Of a DNA stretch of 64,000 bases, positions 54,497 through 64,000 are shown piece by piece; position 1 is the stretch's first letter; every line of letters starts with the position of its first letter. The notes under the pieces are model-generated. The model worked only from the letters and a program-made list of their open reading frames with translations. It did no database searches and was not told the DNA's origin. A program made the translations under genes and the position numbers. Origin of the DNA: Cocos nucifera (Eukaryota > Streptophyta > Magnoliopsida > Arecales > Arecaceae). The stretch lies in the NCBI GenBank assembly GCA_006176705.1, contig QRFJ01000496.1, forward strand, positions 682,001 through 746,000. The letters run 5' to 3'.

Positions 54497-56926
54497 ATAT
54501 TCTTCTTTTGGTCCCAACTTATCCTCTACTAATATTTTTGGACCAATCCTTGAGATTTAATTTCATTGCTTTAAGTTAAAAATTTTCCATCCTTCTTATT
54601 TTTTTCTTGACTATAAGAAGAAAAATTATTTTTAAACTTAATAAGAAAAATTATGGATAAATAATTATACTTTATTTATCTCATGAATTTATTTGAGCAT
54701 TCTAATGATTTTGATCATTTGATTTATTTTAAGCAACTATTTATATTTTACACATTTTGATCATATTATTATTTTTTTAAAAAATTAATTAGTATCAAGG
54801 AATCATTTTTGATCTTAAAAGAGGATTATTGATGAATATTCATGCCTTGTTCAAACTGATTAATTTTGAAAAATAAATTTAAGAAAAATACTTTTTTTTA
54901 AGTTTTTTGATATTGATGTAAAGCAAAATATTTCAAAGAAGCTATTAAAACCAAATATTTAAAGAAGACTTTAATTTTTAATCAATTAATATCAGACAGC
55001 TTAACATTTATCTTATATTTTATTGATCTTAAAATATATATATAATAATAAAAGAAAAAAAGAGATGATCCTTAAAAAATTAAATATATCTTATAATTTG
55101 CTTTGAATGATCTATTTAAAATCTTTAATCTTTAAAATATTCCATCTCTCTTGAATCTTTGAAGCTTAAAATAATTTTATTTAATGCATTTATATTATTT
55201 AAAAAGGGGGAGATGTGTTTTCAATTCATGTTGTTCATAAATAGAATTTAAAAAAAAAGAAAAAAATATTCATTCTAAATTTATTGTGTTCTTTCAAAAT
55301 GGGAAAGAAAAGCTAAAAGATAAATTTATCCAACAATAATTATGAAAAAAAGGATGAGAAAATATTATGTGATGAATTTTCTAGTATGTACTCTTAAAAA
55401 ATAAGGAGAAAGATGTTTATTTGTTAAATATTATCTAGTTAGCCTTGACTGAACATTCTAATTAATTTGAGTTAAGAATAATGAACTTTGATTGTTTTAT
55501 AATCCTTTTAACTTAAACCTTCATGTATTATTTAGTTTAAATTCAATTGATTTGATTGCCAAATTATTTTTGATAACTAATTAGAGTTAAAACTAATTTG
55601 AAATATATTCTCACTCTAAAAAATTAATTTTGATACATACTTCTAATTTTGAAACTCATTTAAAAATATGAATATAATATAGAATTTTTAATGTGCTTTT
55701 ACAAATCTTTGTAAAATCATTTTTGCTTTGATACTATCTTTGTTTTGCTCGATACATTTGTGATATATATCTTTTTTGAGCTTAATTGACTGAAATTTAT
55801 TTAAGAAAAGGAAAGAAAGAACAATAAATTAAATATTATGCTTAATTCCACTATTCAAATTTTTGAAAAACTCTAATCCTCTTAAAGCTTAAAAGTACAT
55901 ACTTAAAAATCTGCTCAAAGAATCATGTTCATTCAAAAAGGGGGAGAGCCTTTGATATTTAAGTTTAAGCTAATTTTTGTAAAGAAAAAAATTTCAAATG
56001 ATAAGCTTTTAAAGGAGAGCTGATTCATTTGATTTGATTCAATTTTTTAAATTTTTAATTTAATTTTTTAAATTTGATACATCTGTCATTTGACACACTC
56101 CATCATATCTCTGATTCCTCATTTGATTCAGATGCTTCTAGTCGTGATCACTACTAGATTTAGTTTAGTCGTCTTTGTATTAGATTATGATTTAGTATCT
56201 CTTAGTTATTTCTATGAGTTGTTGATCAAGTCATAATTGGTTATATTTTTTTTTTTGAATCAAACTTATGGTATTGGTACTATTGGCTATTTGGATCATG
56301 GATAGTTGTATCTATGAATTTTGTATGTTTTGATGGCCTAATTCTCATGAATACTTTTGATACCTTTATATTTTGTATGTTTAGCACTTATATATTTTGA
56401 TGACTTGATGTTATGATAATCATTTGGATATAAATATGTGATGATGTCATTTAAATGATGTGAAATGAAACCTTTATGAATTGGCTATATTTCATTATGA
56501 TCATTATGTTGTAAATTAAAAGTTTTATTGTAAACTCTTGTTCTAATAGGAAAACATATGGAATAACTTAAGGGGAGGCTTTTTTATTTTTGAATTTTCA
56601 AATTCTTTAAGATCTTACTTGATGATGTCAAAAAGGGGGAGTAGAGTAAATAAAATTAAGCTATAAGCAAAATTAAAGTAAAGTTAATAAAAAAATAAAA
56701 TAAAAGTAAAATTGATAAAAGGAATAAGTAAGCCAAACACTTTTGTAAATTATTTAAATGCCTAACTATAAGTAATCATCAAACTGTTCTTGATGCCATA
56801 TTGGTCAAATAATTGAATATAATATCCTAGAATGTGATGTAGCATGTTCCTTCAAAATTTTTGAAATCCTTAATCAATGCTTCTACATGCTTTATTTTTG
56901 CTTATACTCAAATATTTTGTAATCAT
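54497..56926 (+). other. E12 long 3' non-coding region with repeated polypurine tracts
   Basis: 2.4 kb between pol and the 3' LTR. AAAAAGGGGGAG occurs at 55197-55212, 55935-55947 and 56630-56641 in addition to the real tract at 56927-56940. Some SIRE elements have an env-like frame here; I see none, only AT-rich sequence with many stops. Confidence 0.8.
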
Positions 56927-56940
56927 AAAAAAGGGGGAGA
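56927..56940 (+). promoter_or_regulatory. E12 polypurine tract
   Basis: AAAAAAGGGGGAGA one base before the LTR start TGTTGCTCC. Confidence 0.93.
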
Positions 56941-56941
56941 T

Positions 56942-58165
56942 TGTTGCTCCAAGAATTGATTTTGATGATTACAAAGCATTTGAAGGGATTACTAATGAAT
57001 TTGGCTTGAAAAAAGACTTTTTGTATTTTAGGAACAAAATTATAATTTTATCAAATTTTGATCTGAGACACTCAAGAGCAAGTATAGAAGATTTTTAATT
57101 CTTTGGAGGTAGTCCCATAATTTTTGGATGCTTATTTTGAGAGAAAACCAAGTTTGAAGCGAAAGGATCAACCCCTAGGACGTCCCCTGCTGAAAAGGAT
57201 TGTTTGGTATGCTGTCTCTGTGCCAAGGGTCGACCCCAGGATTGACCTCTGCTATTTTGAAAGCTAAAAATATTGAATGGCTGTTTTTCTAAATTTTGTC
57301 TCAGAGGTCGACCCCTATGCCATGAGTCAATCTATAAGTCGACCCATGCAACAGAAATTTTTCTGCAACGACTATTTTTTTCTTATTTTGGCAGGTTTTA
57401 ATGATTTCTTTAATATCTCCAATGTCTACAAATTTTGCCCAAGATTCTCTCCTCCACCTATTGAAGATTTAAAAGGCTTTAAATAGGGAAAAATATAAGA
57501 GATTAGTGTGATTCAATTTCAGCCATAAGCAAAAGTCATCTTCAAGCAAAGAAGCCTTCATTTCAAGTTCACCTACCTCTCAAGAGCTCATTCAAATCTC
57601 CAACAACCTTAAGAAAAATCAGAGAAGCTTCCTCTATTATTGTGAAATACATTCTTAAGATTTTATTTGCTCACAAAGGGAGCTAAACTTGTATTTGATT
57701 GTTATTAAATCTATTACTCTGCTTTACTATTTTGATTCATATTTTGGAAGGGTTCCAAAACTTAGAAAGATTGATCCTAACCTTGAATAGGATTGTATTG
57801 GGTTGGCTTGTACCCTAGAAATAAGTGTTCTAGTTTGGGATAGCTAGGGTTGGAGGTTTCCAATGGTGTATTCAATTTGAATACGGTTAGTGGATTTTAA
57901 TTCCCAAGTAGGAGCCTAGGGAGTGGATGCAGGAGCAAGGGAAGTATCGAACCACTATAAATCTTACTTGTTTGTGGTGTGCTTGCTATCTTTCTTTCCT
58001 TAGTTTGTTAAATTCTTGCTCTCTAATCTTTTATATATTTTTTTTAACCTAAATCGCTTCACACACAACTTGCATATCATCATTCAATCTTGATATATTC
58101 AAATTAGCTTTAAAATTTTAAAAATTTAATTCACCCCCCCTCTTGGGTTGCATAGTTGGGCAACA
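56942..58165 (+). repeat. E12 3' LTR
   Basis: Starts TGTTGCTCCAAGAATTG and ends TTGGGCAACA. The GTCGACCCC array (57165-57350) differs from the 5' LTR by small insertions. Frames at 56877-57098 and 57277-57486 are by-products. Confidence 0.9.
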
Positions 58166-59198
58166 GCGATCCTGTTGAGCTCAATGAGAACAACAAGGAT
58201 CCGATCACCTATAGGGATACAATACAGTTTTCTAACTCTGAGAAGTGGCTTGGAGCCATATGATCTAAATTGAAGTCTATGAAAATCAATAGTATATGGA
58301 CACTAGTTGATTCACCAAAAGGGATAAAATTCATTGGGTGTGACTGGATTTTCAAAAGAATCAAAGTAGCACAAACGGGAAGGTAGAGACCTGTAAAGCC
58401 CATTTGGCTATTATCTTAGTTTTGGAACATACATTTTGAATGTATGTCTTTGTTATGAATAAAGATAAATCCTATATTTATAATTGGGCAAAATATTCTG
58501 TAGTGTTATTTCTTATATTGTCTGTGGATGAAATTCTCTTAATTGAGAATGGCATTCCAGCATTGCAAAGAATAAAGGTTTAGCTATTATCTTATTTCTC
58601 CATGTACGAGATCAGACATGGCATACTCACTAGAGCTAGTAAGCAGATACCAGTCTGATCCAAGTGAGAGCCATTGAAAGATTGTATAGACAATTCTTAA
58701 GTATTCAAAAAATACTAAGGTTCAGTAATTCAAATATGAAAGTACTGACTTAAAATATATGGATGTTTTAATTTCAGTCAAAATAAGATGATAATAAGAG
58801 AATGTCGGGTTATACCCTAATTGTAGGAGCAATTTGCTTGAAAGGTTCCAAGCAGTATAATTTAGCCTATTCAGTTAGTGATGTAGAGTACATTGTGGCA
58901 TATGATGCGTCATATAAGTTGCATAGTTGCTGAGGTTCATTAGTAGGTTAGGAGTGGCACCCTCCACTGATGGTCCAGTTCTATCATAGCACTAGAGCCA
59001 TAGCTCAGGCTAAAGAATCAAATGACAAGCATATTCTACATCACTTTCATCTTAGATATTAGATCTGAGAGACGTCGATCTTTAGAAAATTGATGTAAAA
59101 TGAGAACTTAACTGACCCATTTACCAAGGCCTCGAAACTAAGAAGTTCTAAGAAAAGTGGAAGATAGGATATTTGATATCGATCTGATTAGCTTTAGT
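58166..59198 (+). pseudogene. E11 reverse transcriptase / RNase H, internally deleted
   Basis: 58220-58385 encodes SEKWLGAI, then SMKINSIWTLVDSPKGIKFI and GCDWIFKRIK, the start of Tork-type reverse transcriptase. The palm is then missing: at 58395-58430 the sequence jumps about 240 bp relative to E3. 58521-58532 reads SVDE in place of YVDD. At 58598-58607 about 265 bp are missing, and the rest (to 59198) is RNase H without an open frame. E9 carries the same three lesions. Confidence 0.78.
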
Positions 59199-59210
59199 CC
59201 AAGTGGGAGT
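59199..59210 (+). promoter_or_regulatory. E11 polypurine tract
   Basis: CCAAGTGGGAGT directly before the LTR start TGTTGGGTAATG. Confidence 0.85.
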
Positions 59211-62093
59211 TGTTGGGTAATGTGTCCTAAAGCCAATCATTTAAGTGGTAGATGATTGGAATTAGTATATGAATTATCTAATAATAATAGTTATTTAGCT
59301 GATTTATCATAAAAATTCTATCTTTCTTAAATGAACTTCTAAATTATGATGAAGATCTTAGAACCATAATCAATTGATAAAGAAGAATTTATCGGATGGT
59401 TCTTAAATTGTTCATGATCAAATGATAAGTTATTAACTAGGATGGTAACTTATCAAGTGTAGGTCGCTGTATGCCATATGCATTGGTTGTCCTCGTAACT
59501 AAGTAGTATGGAGACACTGGTATGGCATCCAGGTAAGATATAGGAGTATATCTACACTGAACATGACCAATATAGCACTCTACTATCAAGAGTGGCTAGC
59601 TAAGGCCAATGGATATAAGTGTCTCTCCGATCTAAGATCACCACGATGACTTGCAAGCAACTCACTATACTTTGGTGCCGGACTGTCTATATTTCTAATG
59701 TAAATTCGAAAGATTTTTGGGTATAGTCAAGTATTTATTAAGTCGGTATATGAGTCAAGATGGGATTCACCACTCCTGATTAACTTTAGAAAGAGTATAT
59801 CTCTCTGTATTTCAATTTAGCAAAACCTAGGCCTAGGTAATCCTTATGAGATGTCATGGAATTTACAAAATTTTGAGATATAATAGAGATGACTTGTATG
59901 AGTATTTGATAGCATACTCAAAGTCATCTTGAGCATTATTGGTCATAGAGATGAATTATACAGTAACCATAGGCCAGAGTTCTAAGAATGTTGCTTTGTA
60001 TACATTCGATCTATCCAGATGTCGAGAACCATTGCTAGATGATAACTTTGATTAATACAAAAATTGGTTTTTGTACTACTGGCTTAGGTTTGAACCTATG
60101 GGGTCACATATATTAGAGCTTGTAACATGATCAGATGGTTAATCGATGATTGAGAATCGTTCTAAGGTCAATTCATTAATACGATTGGTGTTTGACCTAA
60201 TATAAGTGTTGTAGGAGGATCGATTAGCAATTGGATTACTAATTGGCTCAATTTGATTAAGTAATCAGGTTGAAATCAAGTCTAATTGAATTAGATTCAA
60301 TTAGAATTATTTTAGACTTAATTAGATTAAGTTTAGTTAGTTTATTGAATAAGTCAATTGCAAGAAAGAATAATTTCTTATTTGACTAGGACTTGGGTGC
60401 ACCTAATTGACTTAAGATTTAAATCAGATTTAAATCTTAATTTAATCTAATTTAATTAGAATTTTAGTTGTACTAGGATCATTTTTAATTAGATTATATT
60501 AATCTAATTTAAATAAAATTTAAATTTGGTTCAAACCTATTTTGACCTAGTTAAACAAGAGGAGTCCCAATTGGACTGGGACTCTCTCTCTTTCACTTGT
60601 GCCTAACAAAGCCCATGCTACATTTTATTTTCTACATTTTTTATGTGAATTCCCACACCTATGAAAGCTTCTCCATGCCCCATATTTTGATTGTTTGGAA
60701 TAAAATTTATCTTGGTCAAAACTTGAAAGAAGTTGGGATATATTTCCTACATGGAAAAGTCCCTCTTGACCAAACTTGCTCCTCTCCCTTTAGAATTTTC
60801 TCCATGACACCAAATACTTTTTGTGCACCTTCTCTCTATTTTTCTGGGTGATACTTTTATGTTCTCTACATACAAAAAATCTAGGAGGCGTCCAAGAGTT
60901 GGACGCCCCCAAACTCCACCAATGTTTCCTTGTTTGACTTGGTCTTCTTTGACCTAGTCTTCTTAAATATGTGGCGCCCCTTATTTTGTGATGTGTGACA
61001 TGAATTTCCTCTAATATTCTATGGCAAAAATAGATAAGAGATGAGAAAAAGGTGTGGTGGTTGATGGCACCAAGTTTCTTGGAAAAAAGGGTCTTCATCT
61101 GGACATCAAATGTTGATGTCTTGAAGGCACAAAGGTAAGAGAAGATGGTCATCTCTTGTTGTTTTCATTTAATCTTTTCTTTCTATTTTCTTTGTATGCT
61201 TTTATGTGATAAAAATCAAAGAGAAAGAGAGGATTAGGGTGTGGGATTTGTGCTCCAAGGTGTTGGAGCATAGAGATTCTTCTTGGACATGATTTGATCA
61301 TGTCCTGATGCAAGAAGAAGAAGAGAAGAAGGTCTTCTCTTAGGGTTTCCTTGAGAGCCCTTCTTCTCCATTTTTTTATGAGATTTTTATGAGAAAAATC
61401 TGAGGGTGTGAGATCTAGAAAAATAGAAAAAATTTTAGAGGAGAAGGTCTCCTCTGATCCTAGCATAGAGATGTTGTCAGGACATCAACCGTTGATGTCC
61501 TGAAGGAGAAGATTTATCTTCTCTTAAGGTTTTTTCTATATGTTTTTATTTTTGATTTATGGAAGATCCAAGGGTTGGATTCCTCCCTTATTCTTTCTCA
61601 TGTTCTTCATCTCTTAGAGTATCCAAGAGATCCAAAGAATATGTATTTAATTAACCATCAGGAGGGATCCACGAGAAGCTAGCACTTCGAACGAATCTTC
61701 ATTCGACGAATCTTCGATCTATGTTGCAGGCTCGTGTGGATCACCTATAGAGGCCAAACACATGTGCATTTCTAAAATCAATAACAAAAATCAAACACAA
61801 AGTTCTCGACCCATGCAAAGGTAAGAGATCCGATCTCTTGGTAACCTAGATATGATCTAGGGTTAGATCTAGAATTATTCTAGATCTACGTATTGATATG
61901 ATCAATACTAGTTGTGATTAATTTAATTTCAGATTTATATTTGCATCATAACATGTTATAAACTCTTGATGTAGGATTTTATAATTTGATTACATGTATG
62001 TTGTAGATTAAATTGTTTAATCTATATCTTTTGCTACTTTAATTTTGACTAAGTTTTAAAATCTATGCATGAAATCCTGCATGTTTTCCAATA
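59211..62093 (+). repeat. E11 3' LTR
   Basis: 2883 bp, TGTTGGGTAATGTGTCC to CAATA at 62093. Homologous along its full length to the E9 3' LTR in reverse complement. Frames at 60597-60851 and 60790-61466 (minus) are by-products. The right flank 5-mer GTACT does not match any flank of E9. Confidence 0.82.
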
Positions 62094-63552
62094 GTACTCA
62101 CTTCTCCCTTTGACTTTTCACACAAGAAAATCTAGATCATATCTTGTTCTCTCTCTCACCATAGAGGAATTAGTTTTCTCTAGAACTCAAGCCAAGAGAA
62201 GAAGCCCTCCCAATCTCATGCCCACCCTTGCCTCATGCCTCTTTATGAGAACCCTTTCTCATGGCAAAAACTAGAATCCAATCAGGTTTGTTGCACAAAA
62301 CCCTAAGGCCTTTTAAATGGAGCGATTGCAAGGGATAAGGATGATAAATCATGATCAAGATAAGAGTTAGTTTGAATCAAATTCAAGCTCAAACTTCTTC
62401 CAATCATTAGGACTTTTAGGGTGGGCGATAATCAGATTTGGGGAGTATGAATTCTTCATGCAAAAATACATTTTGCATGGAGAAGAGTTGGCACACAAGA
62501 AAAGGTGGTGTTAGGATTTTGATTCAAGTCTAATTTATCCAATTAGGTTTCAACCAAACTATATTAGGTTAGACTCAATTAGACTATCATGGACCTAATC
62601 CAATTAGGCTCCTAATAACCTTAATTAATCAAGAATTAATTGGGCCATTAGATCTAATTAAATAAAAAATCAAACATTCTAAGCAATTAGGTCATCTCAT
62701 AACCTAATCAGGTCAAACATAATTGAATCCAATTTAATTAGATTTGATCCAAACCTTATTACTCAATCAAATTGAGCTAATCAGCAATCTAGTTGCTAAT
62801 TAATTCTCCTATAATTCACTAACCCTTAGTGAATTAATTCATTGCAACCTATGCACAAGGTTAATCATCAATCGAATTGATTATTAAACCCTTAAATGAT
62901 TCTCAATTATCTATCAGCCACATGATTAGTTAGAAACATCTTTTAGATGTGACTCCATAGGTTCAAACCTAAACTGGTAGCATAGGAATAATTTTCTATA
63001 CTAATCGGAATGACCATCAAGCAATGGTACCCAATGTTTAAATAGGTCGAATATATTTAAAGCAACATCCGAGAACCTAAAGACATATGGTTACCATGTA
63101 ATTCAACCCTTTGACCCTAAATGCTTAGAGGATGAATTAGGGTTTAACTATCAATGCTGAATGAGTCATCCATATTATATTTTAAATTTTAAATCTATCA
63201 AATGGATTATCCCAGCCGAGGTTTTGCTAAATTAAAATGCAATGACGCACTATCTTTAATTTTACTTGGAGTGGTCAATTCCATCTTGACTCACACACTG
63301 ACTTAACAAATACTTGACTGCACACAAAAATCTTTTATCACTGAATTAAAAATTTAGGTAGTCTGGCATCAAAGTATGGTGAGTTGCTTGCAAGTCATTA
63401 TAATGATCTTAGATCTAAGAGACACTTATACCCATAGCCCTCAGAAACATTCTTGATAGCAAAGTATTTCAAAATGGTCATGTTTAGTATAGATGTACTC
63501 CTACATCTCATCTGTATACCATATCAGTGTCTCAACACTCTTTAATTAAGAG
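62094..63552 (-). mobile_element. E13: copia LTR fragment related to the E3 LTR
   Basis: Lines up with E3 LTR positions about 3773-5262, same orientation. It begins abruptly against the E11 LTR end and stops abruptly at 63552, so both ends are non-terminal. E11 probably inserted into this LTR; the portion left of the insertion is not found. Confidence 0.72.
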
Positions 63553-63571
63553 GACAGTCTAAAAGGATAAG
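63553..63571 (+). other. Purine-rich segment before the E14 LTR
   Basis: CTAAAAGGATAAG (63559-63571) could be a polypurine tract of a plus-strand copia, which would make E14 a 3' LTR. Confidence 0.4.
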
Positions 63572-64000
63572 TGTGGTGCTCCCAAATCTTGGAAGATTGT
63601 GAAGGAGTCAAGGTGGTGGCTCCTGAAGGCTAGGATTGGCTGGAGATGTATCAGCAAAGATAAAGAGACTGGCACATCATTGGACTGACTCGGATACGTA
63701 GTCAAGCCGGCTCGATCCGTATCCAAGCCGACTATCTCAGGCAAATAGAAGACATGGTTTGGAGAGATGCAGTCGAGCTGACTTGACTTCTGATCGAACC
63801 AGCTCGATGGTGGTGAACAAATCTGGATGGATTTTCTATTTGATCTTGGATTGGATCTAATCCAAGGGGTCTTAAGGCCCGGTATGAGAGATTTTAAGGT
63901 GGCTAATTCATGTATTGGGCTAGATTTTTAATCCAGGGGATGAGAGCATGTAAGATATGGGTTTACATGGACTTGGGTGAGTGTTTTCATGTATGGGTTA
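63572..64000 (+). mobile_element. E14: start of a plus-strand copia LTR, runs off the edge
   Basis: TGTGGTGCTCCC start. 63840-63990 matches E2 2730-2880 and, in reverse complement, E7 24890-25060. It carries GGCTCGA-type words at 63690-63810. The minus frame 63559-63744 is a by-product. Confidence 0.65.

Larger units (their letters stand above)
48505..58165 (+). mobile_element. E12: SIRE/Maximus-like copia element
   Basis: A 9.66-kb element: LTRs 48505-49706 and 56942-58165, primer site, gag with coiled-coil tail, protease, integrase, reverse transcriptase, RNase H, then a 2.4-kb 3' region with four polypurine-tract copies. By eye the first ~165 bp of the LTRs differ at roughly 14 places, so it is old. 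The gag type, the FDKAGLVYNP segment and the AAAAAGGGGGAGA repeats mark it as SIRE/Maximus rather than the Tork type of E3/E7/E9. Confidence 0.9.

Noticed and set aside
56877..57098. 73-codon frame crossing the E12 polypurine tract and LTR start
   Set aside because: Crosses the element boundary and matches no protein; the same words in the 5' LTR are not open.
60790..61466. Pair of minus-strand frames of 120 and 105 codons
   Set aside because: Inside the E11 LTR, no known domain; the matching E9 LTR region does not keep the frame.

Overview
The window looks like intergenic DNA from a large flowering-plant genome. It is AT-rich, and almost every base I can assign belongs to LTR retrotransposons. 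I found no host protein-coding gene, rRNA, tRNA gene or CRISPR array. The families are plant-specific: Ty1/copia of the Tork/Retrofit type, Ty1/copia of the SIRE/Maximus type, and Ty3/gypsy of the Athila type with a tRNA-Asp primer site. A monocot, perhaps a palm, is only my impression; nothing here proves it. Labels E1-E14 are mine.

Layout from left to right. E1 (minus copia, entering from the left edge) contributes an LTR at 11-2369. E2 (plus copia) has an LTR at about 2376-3140 and a stub of internal sequence. E3 (minus copia) has its 3' LTR at 3273-5539, pol at 5553-8785, and more internal sequence at 16449-16825. E3 is split by E4, a complete non-autonomous Athila-like element (8786-16443, duplication TGCAC). 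E5 is a minus LTR fragment (16826-17200 plus 24353-24380), split by E6, a complete and young-looking non-autonomous gag-protease Athila (17201-24347, duplication ATAGC). E7 (minus copia) has its LTR split by E8, a gag-protease-only copia (25069-28571). The pol of E7 runs 28952-31520, where E9 cuts its integrase.

The centre is a head-to-head pair: E9 (minus copia, 31521-39431) and E11 (plus copia, 44478-48504 and 58166-62093). Between them lies a broken Athila, E10 (39432-43909), followed by an inverted piece of the same family (43910-44477). E11 is split by E12, a SIRE/Maximus-like copia (48505-58165). The right edge holds E13, a copia LTR fragment (62094-63552), and E14, the start of a plus copia LTR (63572 to the edge).

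No coding region is intact; every gag or pol carries stops, frameshifts or deletions. Autonomous-type elements (E3, E7, E12) keep recognisable reverse transcriptase and integrase, while E4, E6, E8 and E10 keep LTRs, primer sites and gag but no polymerase, and so probably moved using enzymes made elsewhere. The most interesting signal is a leader module of roughly 150 bp, with two CTTACYTGGCTA-like boxes 62-64 bp apart, that occurs in both copia (E9, E11) and Athila (E4, E10) elements. Next is the set of shared inactivating changes in E9 and E11. Third is the presence of primer-site-containing ~31-bp tandem units at copia LTR ends.
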